Positions 17,180-26,400 of a DNA stretch of 64,000 nt are shown piece by piece (position 1 is the first letter of the stretch; every line of letters begins with the position of its first letter). The notes beneath the pieces are model-generated. The model was not told the DNA's origin. It worked only from the letters and a program-made list of their open reading frames with translations, and ran no database searches. Position numbers and translations under genes: made by a program. Source of the DNA: Edaphobacter aggregans DSM 19364 (GTDB lineage Bacteria > Acidobacteriota > Terriglobia > Terriglobales > Acidobacteriaceae); NCBI RefSeq assembly GCF_000745965.1, contig NZ_JQKI01000037.1:1-64000 (forward strand), read 5' to 3'.

Positions 17180-17668
17180 ATGAGCTGGGAGATTATGCGT
17201 TCCGAGACAGGCCCCTGCGACTGTGGAGCCGGAACGATGATTCACGTCATGGAGATGGACGACTGGAACCCGACACGGAGTTCAACCGAAATCCACTGTC
17301 CCGCATGTGAGGAAAAGCGGTCTCGGGAACTGAAAGCAGACCGGGCGCGAGAGAAGCGAAGAGATGAGCTTCTACGCAGAGCGAAGCAACTCGCAACCGA
17401 TCGTTATCTCGAAAATTGGCTGGCCCGGTTTGCAGGAATGTCGAAGAGAGCAGCCTGGGAGCGATATACCGGAGGTTCTGGCTATCCGGCGCTCGGAACT
17501 TTCTACCAGCACGTAAAGCACTCAGGCAGCCTTAGCAAGTATATGGAATGGTGCTTTCCCAACGAACTAGAGAAGTCGCTGCGCATCCTCGGCGTTGAAG
17601 ACAAGGAAATCGAAGCCCTGCTCAAAGAGCATTCCCGGCTCTGGAGACCAACGAGCAAATCCCTATAG
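17180..17668 (+). CDS. Hypothetical protein with zinc-ribbon-like N-terminus
   Basis: A 162-residue protein not recognised. The N-terminal part has C-x-C (GPCDCGAG, residues about 11-15) and C-x2-C (HCPACEEK) about 30 residues apart, spacing that could hold one zinc. A basic helical segment follows (RAREKRRDELLRRAKQLA), then ENWLARFAGMSKRAAWERY, resembling an HTH-like helix pair, and a C-terminal helix ending in KEHSRLWRP. GAGGAT lies 8 nt before the ATG at 17180. It is transcribed away from the SNF2/DUF2130/TrlF set and may be a DNA-binding accessory or an unrelated island gene. It appears intact. Confidence 0.6.
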   Translation: MSWEIMRSETGPCDCGAGTMIHVMEMDDWNPTRSSTEIHCPACEEKRSRELKADRAREKRRDELLRRAKQLATDRYLENWLARFAGMSKRAAWERYTGGSGYPALGTFYQHVKHSGSLSKYMEWCFPNELEKSLRILGVEDKEIEALLKEHSRLWRPTSKSL

Positions 17669-17734
17669 AACCGCAATTGTAGGCTTCACTGACTATCGAA
17701 CTGGCTCACTTGCTTGTTAGGAATGTCCGATTTT

Positions 17735-18004
17735 CAACGAGCGCCGCGCGCATCCGTTCCGGGAGCAGTAGACATACACGTCGTAAACTCCGCGCCTCGA
17801 TTGACGAAGTCATACATGCGCGTAGTCGTGCGGGCCACCTTCACGTCCGCTTCGTTCCCAGACTGCATGGCTGCATCGTACGCAGCGGCAGGCGCTCGGC
17901 CGACACCGGACCAGGAATCACGACGAAGCCGGTATCCCGCAACTCCTTGGCTACGAGTGCGGCAATTGGCTGCCTGCACTGATCGTGCCGAACAATTTAT
18001 CCAT
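17735..18004 (-). pseudogene. Phytanoyl-CoA dioxygenase (PhyH) family 5' remnant
   Basis: A perfect AAGGAG precedes an ATG at 18004 that reads MDKLFGTISAGSQLPH and then hits a stop. The homology continues in a second frame as LVAKELRDTGFVVIPGPVSA and in a third as DVKVARTTTRMYDFVNRGAEF. These three blocks in order form the N-terminal quarter of a PhyH-type Fe(II)/2-oxoglutarate oxygenase. At least two frameshifts are needed, and the gene stops near 17735 before the catalytic HxD motif, so it is dead. It starts 19 bp after the DNA polymerase IV stop on the same strand. Confidence 0.6.
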
Positions 18005-18023
18005 CTGATCTCCTTGTGTAACT

Positions 18024-19157
18024 TCATATCAATTGGTCCTGCACAGGCTCCTCGACAAAGAGAGGCGAAGCCGGGTCCTCGGCTGTTTGAAAGTTACTGA
18101 AGCCAACTCCCACCAAACGGTAGAGCTGCTTTGGTCCCAACTCAACACGTTCGCGCAGCGCGAGTGCGATACGTGTAAGTTCGTCGCAGGATGAGGGCGG
18201 AGCCGGAAGTGTGAGACTTCGCGTGAGGCTACTGAACTCTTTCGTCTTCAGCTTCAGAACAACCGTCTTTGCTGCTCGCGCATTGCCGTGCGAGGATTTC
18301 CAGACCTTCTCAGCCAGACGCCGAATCTGTAGCTCGGTGTCCGCGAGCGGAATGTCTTCGGGAAACGTGTCTTCGGCGGAGATTGACTTGCTGACTCGGT
18401 TCGGTACGACGGGATTGTGGTCGATACCACGGGCGAGTTGATATAAGCGAAGACCGTAGCTTCCGAAGTGACTTTCAAGGATGGAGAGTTCAAGGGCATA
18501 GAGATCGCCGACGGTTGCGATTCCAACCGCCTTCATACGGCTCTCTGTGACCTGCCCCACTCCAGGGATGCGGCCCACCGGCAGCGGCAGAAGAAAACTC
18601 TGTACCTCGTGCGGTTGAATCACGAACAGACCATTGGGCTTCTTCCAATCAGATGCGATCTTCGCCAGGAATTTGTTAGGTGCCACGCCGGCGGAAGCGG
18701 TGAGGTTCAGCTCCTCGCGTATCTGCTCACGAATCATCTTCGCAACGCGCGTCGCTGTCGGAAGCTGCATCTTGTTCTCGGTCACGTCCAGATACGCTTC
18801 ATCGAGAGACAGCGGTTCGATCAGATCGGTATGCCGCTGAAAGATTTCACGCACAGCGGCCGAAGCAGCTTTGTAGCGCACGAAATCAGGCGGAATGAAA
18901 ATTGCTTCCGGGCACAGTCGCTCGGCACGCACCGCGGGCATCGCAGAGCGAACGCCATAACGGCGAGCTTCATAGGAGGCGGCGCAGACCACAGAACGAT
19001 TACCGCGCCAAGCGACCACGACCGGCTTCCCTCGAAGCTCTGGATTGTCTCGTTGTTCGACCGAGGCGTAGAAAGCGTCCATGTCTACATGAACGATCTT
19101 GCGAAGGGGAGCGGAGGTGTCAGCGACGACTACGTTTTGGGCGTTGGATGCTGTCAT
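18024..19157 (-). CDS. dinB: DNA polymerase IV (Y family)
   Basis: A 377-residue translesion polymerase. Catalytic motifs: KIVHVDMDAFYASVEQ (D25) and PLSLDEAYLDVT (about 116-127, the DE pair). The helix-hairpin-helix GRIPGVGQVTESRMKAVG and the little-finger domain with TVVLKLKTKEFSSLTRS are present. The extreme C-terminus lacks an obvious QLxLF clamp-binding peptide; it ends FVEEPVQDQLI, where QDQLI may be a degenerate version. The start ATG at 19157 leaves about 20 residues before the first motif. A small co-directional gene starts upstream with a 20-bp gap, suggesting a two-gene unit. Role: error-prone bypass of damaged DNA, extending mismatched primers. Confidence 0.95.
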   Translation of the reverse strand: MTASNAQNVVVADTSAPLRKIVHVDMDAFYASVEQRDNPELRGKPVVVAWRGNRSVVCAASYEARRYGVRSAMPAVRAERLCPEAIFIPPDFVRYKAASAAVREIFQRHTDLIEPLSLDEAYLDVTENKMQLPTATRVAKMIREQIREELNLTASAGVAPNKFLAKIASDWKKPNGLFVIQPHEVQSFLLPLPVGRIPGVGQVTESRMKAVGIATVGDLYALELSILESHFGSYGLRLYQLARGIDHNPVVPNRVSKSISAEDTFPEDIPLADTELQIRRLAEKVWKSSHGNARAAKTVVLKLKTKEFSSLTRSLTLPAPPSSCDELTRIALALRERVELGPKQLYRLVGVGFSNFQTAEDPASPLFVEEPVQDQLI

Positions 19158-19177
19158 CGTTCCGCGAACGCTGCACG

Positions 19178-19432
19178 CTACTCCTTGCAGTCTTCACACG
19201 TCTCGCAATGCTCGGTGAAAGCGTCCCACTCCAGGATGCCAGCGAACGCGGATGTATTCAGATCGGCAAAGTCCTGCGCCTGAAGAAAGGCGTAATCCTT
19301 GGGACGTGCCTCTTCAAATCGGCGCAGCAAATCCATTCCAACAGGACAAGCAGGAAGGTCATCGCCTGTCCATACCGGACCGGTTGAGTTTTGAGGTTGT
19401 CGAGTCAGCGAAATCACCTCGCATCCATTCAA
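19178..19432 (-). CDS. Small Cys-rich-tailed protein upstream of dinB
   Basis: An 84-residue protein from a TTG at 19432; no ATG is available in frame near the start. It contains LPACPVGMDLLRRFEEARP, then LEWDAFTEHCETCEDCKE at the C-terminus, giving a C-x2-C-x2-C cluster within the last eight residues, plus one further Cys upstream. Such a cluster could bind zinc or an iron-sulfur centre. It precedes dinB by 20 bp on the same strand. I do not recognise the family. Composition and operon position argue that it is a real gene. Confidence 0.55.
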   Translation of the reverse strand: MNGCEVISLTRQPQNSTGPVWTGDDLPACPVGMDLLRRFEEARPKDYAFLQAQDFADLNTSAFAGILEWDAFTEHCETCEDCKE

Positions 19433-19560
19433 TCATATTCGCCTCTTGTTCGCCTAGCTGGTTCAATACAGACCTGACCTAAAGCCCCCTGAGGGAGGAA
19501 GTCTCCTATCAAAGTACGGATCTCGATCAACAACTTGCGGAGTTATTGGCTCGAGTATTC

Positions 19561-19643
19561 CCCGGCAACTGGGCAACGGGCTGTTGCACCATTGCCGGGA
19601 ACATAATGAAAAGAGTTTGGGCTGATCCCACACGGATCAGCCC
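19561..19643. repeat. Cluster of strong hairpins in a boundary zone
   Basis: An outer stem CCCGGCAA (19561-19568) pairs with TTGCCGGG (19592-19599) and encloses an inner hairpin GCAAC-GGGCT-GTTGC (19573-19587). A perfect 10-bp hairpin follows: GGGCTGATCC, loop CACAC, GGATCAGCCC (19619-19643). No T-run follows. Candidate structured recombination site or transcription-blocking element. Confidence 0.5.
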
Positions 19644-19670
19644 GATGGCCCGCTGCTAAAGAAGCTTGTC

Positions 19671-19724
19671 GCATTTTTGTCGCAAATAGCGCCGATTGTG
19701 CCGGTTTTGCCGACTCAGCCGACT
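19671..19724 (-). repeat. Copy 1 of a 54-bp repeat resembling an integrase 3' end
   Basis: Nearly identical (about four or five mismatches) to 37738-37791. Both copies read on the minus strand as ESAKPAQSALFATKM, so the conserved part may be the coding tail of an integrase gene. Here no integrase body is left. The copies are 18,067 bp apart in the same orientation. Confidence 0.6.
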
Positions 19725-19848
19725 CGTAAGCGCTGTGCCGTCTATAATTTGCGGTTTGACTCATTCCATGGCATGGAAGAGCATCGATGCCTGCCTTCTG
19801 CGTGCTGGGGCTTGTTTCTGCTGGGTGGTTGGCGCCAAAGAACGGAGC

Positions 19849-19871
19849 CACCGGAGTAGTAAGCTCCGGTG
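19849..19871. repeat. 8-bp perfect hairpin with 7-nt loop
   Basis: CACCGGAG, loop TAGTAAG, CTCCGGTG. Same stem length, loop length and CCGGAG core as the hairpin at 4776-4798. Confidence 0.4.
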
Positions 19872-20159
19872 CGTGCCGTGCGGAGACGGGCGTAACCCGG
19901 TGACAAAGAGGCGTCCCCACCTTTAGAAAACTGAAGGTGCATCGGACTCTCCAATCGAAGGGCTGCAAGGTGGTGCAGCGTCGTCGGTCGAGGTGTATTC
20001 TGTCTACGATTACAGCGGATAGGGAAGTGCGTTTTGACTTTGGCTATACTTTGGCTAATCAGTCTCGATCGAACCTCACCGAACCTAATGGAACGTAACT
20101 CTCCACTGCACGTAAGTATTTGGAAACAAGGAAAATACAGAACTTAAGGAGATCCAGAT

Positions 20160-20217
20160 GCGGACTCAAAATCCGCCGGGCTTCGGCCCGTGGGGTTCCA
20201 CTCCCCTCCCGGCACTA
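20160..20217 (+). other. tRNA-Leu(CAA) 3'-half remnant, candidate attachment scar
   Basis: Anticodon arm GCGGA-CTCAAAA-TCCGC is perfect and gives anticodon CAA. It is followed by a class-II variable arm (GGGC-TTCG-GCCC), a T-loop TTCCACT and an acceptor strand TCCCGGC-A. The last bases are CTA rather than CCA and the T-stem lacks one base. There is no 5' acceptor or D-arm upstream, so it is a degenerate 3' half. Confidence 0.55.
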
Positions 20218-20287
20218 CTCTCGTTCAGGGACACGGCGCATCCTTTTATTTTAAGTAGAGAAGGGAACTAAGTGTTTCTTGCTAAAT

Positions 20288-20335
20288 TGGTGGCCAGAGA
20301 CGGGATCGAACCGCCGACGCCGGCCTTTTCAGGGC
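20288..20335 (-). other. tRNA-Phe 3'-half remnant, copy 1
   Basis: On the minus strand: anticodon loop CTGAAAA (GAA anticodon) in a perfect stem, then TCGGCGGTTCGATCCCG as T-arm, acceptor TCTGGCC-A and CCA at 20288-20290. Sequence beyond the anticodon stem does not resemble a tRNA 5' half. Almost identical to 37335-37382 in the same orientation. Confidence 0.65.
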
Positions 20336-20639
20336 CGCCTCGCAAGCTAACTAAGTGGTCTGGAATCAGCGGATATCATTGAGACGATTAGCGTTGTGGC
20401 CTCCTCCAATTAGGATGGTTTAGGACCATTTGTGATGGTTTCGACTGTACGATGGTCGTGTTTTGGTCGTGCCGTTGACCCATCGGGCACCTCTCCTCGA
20501 CAAGTCGCCCTGCCGGTTCGCTCGGATGTGAAGGAGAGCTTGAGCAACCGCGGGATTTACGATCCACTAGACGGTTCACTTCGGAGAAAGTTTTCGGTCT
20601 ACGGTCTCGCGCAACATCGCAATCACCCGGAAGCTGAAC

Positions 20640-20860
20640 GCGAGCTGCTTGTATGCTTCAACACAGCCTTGTTTCCCGAAGAAAATCTCGGACGCCAAAC
20701 GCCGAATCTTCTATGGTGCAGCGATCGAGAATCTCGACATGACGTTGCAAAAGGGTTTGCGCTTATCTGAGGCGAGATCTCTGGAGTTCCGTGCAGAGGC
20801 ATTCAACGTCTTCACTCATGCGCAATTTTATGGCCCCGCAGCCGTAGATGGACATAGAGA
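20640..20860 (+). pseudogene. C-terminal fragment of an Oar-like TonB-dependent receptor
   Basis: A short frame reads AAIENLDMTLQKGLRLSEAR then LEFRAEAFNVFTHAQFYGPA, which is the conserved last-strands motif of acidobacterial Oar-like receptors (compare LELHGDAFNVLNTPQFTNP in the intact receptor at 26.7 kb). Everything before about 20640 is out of frame, and the terminal beta-strand is missing. It lies at the left edge of the amylolytic locus and is likely debris of another receptor gene. Confidence 0.6.
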
Positions 20861-20943
20861 AGCTCTTTCATCCAGTTTGTATCAATTCGATTTGCACAAA
20901 AGAAGTCGGGCGCTGCACTCGTTCTTCGGTTGTCCAGCTCGAA

Positions 20944-23205
20944 CTACCTACGATCTTCTAGTAGTGGCAATTCGACTGAGTACAGGTTTCCGGTTCCCAC
21001 ACGGATTTCAATCAGAGGTGAGCCGTCGGGCGTGATGCCGCTGAAGAAGTAGCTTTCAGCCGTGGACGAGCCGAGCTTTGAGAGATCGGCGACAGTTGTT
21101 ACTTTGCCGTCCACGCCGGCCCTCATAATGGCTGAATTCGGCTTGGCGAAGGCATGGAAGTAGATAGACCGGCTATCCACGCTCCAGACGGGGTCGGCGG
21201 CGCCGCCCGTAAAGAGCGTCTTCCATGTTCGTTCGTTCGTGTTGTAGACCACAAGCCGGGACTGATCTCGCGAGAGCGCAGCGATCCAAAGCCCATCCGG
21301 AGACCAGCGAGGGCTGAAGAGATCCTTGGAGCCAAGAAGAGACCGGATTTGATGATTGCGAAGATCAAGCAGCCGGATGTCATGAGGTCCGATCTCCATG
21401 CCCATGAGATCCGCCTCCCGGCCAAAGACGATCTGGCTTCCATCTGCAGACCATTGCGGGTCTGCAAGATTCTGCCCGTCATCGAGCACAAGATGAAGCG
21501 CGCCACCGTAGGCGCTAATCGTGAAGATCTGCCAGGTCTTTCCGGGTTGTCGAGCCATCAGTAGCAACTGCTTTCCGTCAGGCGACCAGTTGGCGGCAAA
21601 TACTTCAAGGTCACTGCCGCTGAGTCGTAAGAGGTCCGCGCCATCCTTGCTGCGAGCGCGCCAAAGTTGCTCTTGAGGGTCGGTCCAGGCCACCCATGCG
21701 CCGTCGCGCGAAAAGGTTACGCGTTGCGCGCTCTGGAGGAAGTGCGGTGCGGGGGCGAATCGATGAAGAGCACCGTCGTAGATGCGCGTGCCTGCGGGCT
21801 GAGCCACGCCAAAAGCGAAGACGGTCCGGCCCTCGCGGCTGGGCAGCGGCGAGGTGAAGCGAATCGGTCCGTTGGTAAGCTGCACCGGCCATGCCTGTTC
21901 ACCGCTTCCAACGACCCAGAGATTGCTCTCGTGAACATCACCGCTTTGAAAGGTGAACTGGTCCCCGGACGGTGTCCATGTCCCACAGCAAAGGTCCATG
22001 TTGCTCAGAGCCGGAAAAGACAGTCGATGAGTCTTTCGCGTCGCTGCATCGAGTTCCCAAAGGGAAGAGGTATGACTCGTCGGTTCCAGAAGTGTAAAGC
22101 GGAGCTTCTTTCCGTCAGGCGACCAGCGCATCCAGAAAGCCCGCCCCGGAAGCGATGCGTAGGGGGATATCGCGCCGTTGCTGATCTGCACGACGGCCAG
22201 GTCATTGCCAGACGCGAACAGGATGCACTCATCATCTGGCATCCAGGTGGCGTCGTGAGCTAAGACCTCGCCTACCCGTGACGCTCCAGACCCGTCCGTG
22301 GGGACAATCCAAAGTGGTTGCTCTGGTGCTCGCGTCCGCAGACTACGCACCAGAAGTCTTGAGCCATCGTGGGAGATGCCGGTGATAGCGCCGGAACTCA
22401 GATCCCTGGGCATGCTGATCGGCTCGGACTCCGTGCCATTCAGAGCCAACGATGAGAGCTGCGATTGGCCGTTCACAAGTACCGGGACATATAGCCGGGG
22501 TCCATCCGTGGCGATTGACAGGAATGTCTCCGGATTAGGCGGTCCGGTATATATATCCGTTGCTTGTGTGAGCTGCTCGATATGCGGGGGCGCCGACTTC
22601 CCTTTGCTCCGTCCCCAACCGCGGGCAAGTAGGGCGGTAAGGAGCACCAATGCAACAGCTCCGTACCCAAGCACCATTGTCTGCCAGAGCCGAGGAGCTG
22701 ACACGTACCGCCGGAGCCTCCTGTCAGCCTGCAGAAGCTGTCCCTGCTGCGGGGCTTCGACTGTTGGTGAGGTGCTTACAAGACTTTCAGTGTGGCTTGG
22801 CGAACTGTCCGCAACCTGGATCGCGGGTGGCCCTGGTTGAGCGTGCTCCTCCCCGGCCACCCGCCCGTCGTTAACGCTTATCGGTGCAATGAATCGATAT
22901 CCCCTGCGAGCCAAGGTCTCAACGTAGCGGGGTTGTTCCGCGGAGTCACCCAAGGCTTCGCGTAACTTGTTGACGGCGCTGGCGAGGCCCTGCTCGAAAT
23001 CGACGTTAGTGTTGGCACCCCAGATCTCGCGCTGAAGCTCCTCCCGGGTGAGTATTTCCCCCGGACGGGCAAGCAGTGCGGCCAGCAGCCGAAAGGGCTG
23101 GCCAGGAAGGCGGACGCGCATCCCCGACTTGCGAATTTCGCCCGCATCGATGTCGACTTCAAATGTGCCGAACGAGACGATCTTGTGTCTTGTTCCAACA
23201 GCCAT
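20944..23205 (-). CDS. Winged-helix/TolB-propeller membrane regulator
   Basis: A 753-residue one-component regulator. Residues about 10-105 are an OmpR/CadC-type winged helix: FGTFEVDIDAGEIRKSG, then PFRLLAALLARPGEILTREE and VETLARRGYRFIAPI. A proline-rich linker leads to one membrane helix near residue 180 (VLGYGAVALVLLTALLA). The rest is a TolB/PD40 propeller with repeats such as RWSPDGKKL, NWSPDGKQLLLM, QWSADGSQIVFG and RWSPDGLWIAAL. The topology puts the propeller outside the inner membrane, suggesting signal sensing in the periplasm. It is divergent from the TonB receptor gene at 23431, making control of that locus likely. Confidence 0.88.
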   Translation of the reverse strand: MAVGTRHKIVSFGTFEVDIDAGEIRKSGMRVRLPGQPFRLLAALLARPGEILTREELQREIWGANTNVDFEQGLASAVNKLREALGDSAEQPRYVETLARRGYRFIAPISVNDGRVAGEEHAQPGPPAIQVADSSPSHTESLVSTSPTVEAPQQGQLLQADRRLRRYVSAPRLWQTMVLGYGAVALVLLTALLARGWGRSKGKSAPPHIEQLTQATDIYTGPPNPETFLSIATDGPRLYVPVLVNGQSQLSSLALNGTESEPISMPRDLSSGAITGISHDGSRLLVRSLRTRAPEQPLWIVPTDGSGASRVGEVLAHDATWMPDDECILFASGNDLAVVQISNGAISPYASLPGRAFWMRWSPDGKKLRFTLLEPTSHTSSLWELDAATRKTHRLSFPALSNMDLCCGTWTPSGDQFTFQSGDVHESNLWVVGSGEQAWPVQLTNGPIRFTSPLPSREGRTVFAFGVAQPAGTRIYDGALHRFAPAPHFLQSAQRVTFSRDGAWVAWTDPQEQLWRARSKDGADLLRLSGSDLEVFAANWSPDGKQLLLMARQPGKTWQIFTISAYGGALHLVLDDGQNLADPQWSADGSQIVFGREADLMGMEIGPHDIRLLDLRNHQIRSLLGSKDLFSPRWSPDGLWIAALSRDQSRLVVYNTNERTWKTLFTGGAADPVWSVDSRSIYFHAFAKPNSAIMRAGVDGKVTTVADLSKLGSSTAESYFFSGITPDGSPLIEIRVGTGNLYSVELPLLEDRR

Positions 23206-23430
23206 GGTATCTGGTATCTATCCGCTAATGATTCTAATCTGCGGTTGCCGTCACGTAAAGAAATCCACTATCGAACTCAAACAAAGAGACTTATCTGGTT
23301 ATACACATTCAATACAAAAATCTGGGCGCCGCTATTGCGCTAAGCCGCAAAGAACGAAGAGAGTTTGCAATCGAACGAGACTTAGCCGCGTAATCACAGC
23401 CAAGCAAACGATTCACATTGAGGCCGTCCT
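23206..23430. promoter_or_regulatory. Divergent promoter region of the amylolytic locus
   Basis: A 225-bp gap between the regulator start (23205, minus) and the receptor start (23431, plus). It is more AT-rich than the flanking genes. No unambiguous operator palindrome stands out; the promoter role is inferred from gene orientation. Confidence 0.45.
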
Positions 23431-26400
23431 ATGAAATTGCAGTCTATATATCAGCTATGCAGAGCAGCCGTGGTCTGTCTTGCGGTATCTGCCGTGTTTT
23501 CCGTTGAGATGCCCCACGCCTATGCCCAGGCCGACTCCGGTCGCATTGCCGGCACCATCACCGATTCAACCGGCGCTGCCATCCCGAACGCCATCATCAC
23601 TCTGGTCAACCCGCAGACGGGGCTTAAGCTCTCCGGCGCCTCAAACGACAGCGGTGAGTTGAATATTCCCGCTGTGCCCCAGGGCACCTATACAGCAAGG
23701 GTAATCGCGACCGGGTTTCAGGCCCAGACGCAGCAAGTCACGGTTGCCGTGACTCAAAACCTGACCCTCAACTTCAAGTTGCTGCCGGGCGCGGCAACGA
23801 CAACCATCGAAGTGACCGGAGCTGCCGCCCTGGTCGACACGACCGACGCCACACTAGGGGAGACGATCCAAGGCAAACAGATCACTGAGCTTCCATTGAA
23901 CGGCCGCAATGCCCTCAATCTCGCCCTGCTTACGCCCGGGGTGACTCAGGGACGTTACGGAGATAGCAGCCAGGACACCGTAAATCGCAACGGGGAGAGC
24001 GGCGGTGGCGCGCTCTCGGTCAACGGCACCCGGTTGCAAGCCAATAACTTCATCTTGGACGGCGTAGACAATAATGATGGCCTGCAGAACGACATCCTGT
24101 TCTTCCCGCCGGTGGAGGCCACCCAGGAGTTTCAGGTGACCACCAGTGTGGCCCCCGCGCAATACGGCCGGGCAGGCGGCGCCTTGGTGATCGCCTCCAT
24201 TCGCTCCGGCACCAACCAGATTCATGGCTCGGCCTTTGAGTTTTACCGTAGCGGTCACTTTGACGCGAACCCGAACTACCAGTTCCTGGATGCTCCCTTC
24301 ACTCCAAACCCGTCGTACAACAGAAACCAGTTCGGCGGTTCCGTGGGGCTGCCAATCATCAAGGACAAGCTGTTCATCTTTGGCGACTATGCAGGTTACC
24401 GCGAGGCTTTGCCAGTGGCTGCCTCGTATCACACCGTGCCCACGGCGCTGATGCGTACGGGTGACTTTTCGGAGCTGCTCAACCCGGCGCGCACGGGCGG
24501 GACCTTCATTACGACGTTCCCCAAGTGCGTTCCGAACAACGGCGCAATGAACAACAATTTAAGTATGTTCAGCAAGGGTCAAATCTATGATCCTGAGACG
24601 TGTACGCCTTTTTCCGGCAACAAGATACCCTCGAACCGGCTCAACCCAGCAGCTGTGAACTATCTGAATGCCTACCCGATGCCCACCCGCACCGACCGCG
24701 TGCTCCAGAACTACCTGGCCCAGCAGCGGGCGGCAAACAAATACAACACTTTTGATACTCGTATGGACTGGCATCCAACCAGCAAGGACCTGCTCTTCTT
24801 CCGCTTCTCCTACGATAACTCGACGAACACGCTGACGTCAGTACTTGGCCCGGCCCTGCCGGCCGGCAGCGGTTCCGGCTCTAATTACGTGCATGGGCGC
24901 GGCTACGATCTGGGCTCCACGCACACTTTTTCGCCCCGCGTCGTAAACGAGCTCCGCATTGCTTACAATCGCGATAACTTTGGCTACCAGCCGCCCAATT
25001 TCGGAGAGAACGTCTCCGCCAATCTCGGCATCGTGAACGCGAATCGCAACCTTGAGACCAGTGGCGGCGCACTGATCGGTGGCAATAATACAGAGATTGA
25101 ATACACGGGCGACTACGGCCTCTACGCCGTACCGGAGAACACATACGAGCTAACCGACACTGTCAATCTGACACTCGGCAAGCACGTGATCCAGACCGGC
25201 GGGACCTTTCTGCGTCGGCAGGTGGAATTCTTCCGGCCCATCGCGGGTAAGGGCTTCTACAATATCGCCGGGAACGGCGTCGACTATACCGGGTTCGAGC
25301 CTACCGAGCTTCTAGTGGGAGCCGTCGATAATTATCAGATCGGCGCACAGAGTGGCTACTTCGCGAACAACAGCCAGGAGGACGCTCTCTTCATCCAGGA
25401 TGACTGGCGCCTCAGCCCACGCCTCACCCTCAATCTTGGCATCCGCTGGGACCTGCTGACCTGGCCGTATGAGCAGCACAACCAAGCCGCCGCGTTCAAC
25501 CCGACAAATGGCACCATTTATCTTGCAGGGCAGAATGGAATTCCACGCAGCATTATCAATCAGGATTATGGCAACTTCGCGCCGCGGGTTGGATTCGCAT
25601 ACGCGCTTACGCCCGACGGCCGCGCTTCTTTGCATGGTGGTTACGGAATCTTCTACTTCCCCGATTATGGTGGCATCAGCAACCAACTGGGCCAGCAACC
25701 ACCCTTTGGAGGTAGCGTCACTTACCTGGCAAACAATGGCTACTGCATTACTTTCACCGGCCAAACCTCCGGTCAGGGCGCGCCATATACCTGCCCGGGA
25801 TACACCTCGCCTGCTGCCGTGACCACGGCTCTTCCGGCGCCAGGCTTCCCCAACTTCAACCCGAACAGCCCTCCGCTGGGCTTGAGTGGCCTGGCCGTGG
25901 ACCGCGATAACAAGCACGCCCGTCTGCAGGAGTTCAACCTGCAGTTGCAACAGCAGTTCGGCCCACGCGACGTGTTCAGCGTGGCCTATGTTGGTGTGCA
26001 CAGCGACCGGCTGTCTTCGTACTATCCGCTGAACAGCTACTACTTCAATACCCCCACGCTGCCCTTTGAGAATCTCGGGGGAATTTCCCTCAATCGATAT
26101 GACGGCATCTCCAACTACGACGGCCTGCAGGTGCACTACGAGCACCGCGCAGAAGACCTGCTGGTGACGGGGTCTTATGCCTGGTCGCATTCGCTGGATG
26201 ACTCACCGGGCGCCTTTGAAGGCTCAACCGTCAGCCAGCCCAATAACCCCCTTCTTAACTATGGCAACTCCAACCAAGATGTTCGCCACAACTTCTCGAC
26301 CTCGGCTCTTTACATCCTTCCTTTCGGCCGCGGCAAGCGGTTTGGCGCAAACGCTTCCAGGGTCACGGACCTGCTGATCGGGGGCTTCCAACTTAATCTC

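Noticed and set aside
19448-19464. GTTC-N9-GTTC as an SOS (LexA) box before the dinB operon
   Set aside because: The known alphaproteobacterial box has N7, this one has N9, and it is too close to the TTG start to act as a normal promoter operator. Not claimed.
20288-20340. Possible working tRNA-Phe gene
   Set aside because: The anticodon arm and 3' side are good, but there is no D-arm or acceptor 5' strand next to it, so it cannot fold into a cloverleaf.
20649-21035. 128-codon plus-strand ORF as an intact gene
   Set aside because: Only about 55 internal residues match a TonB receptor C-terminus; the rest is out-of-frame debris and overlaps the regulator gene.
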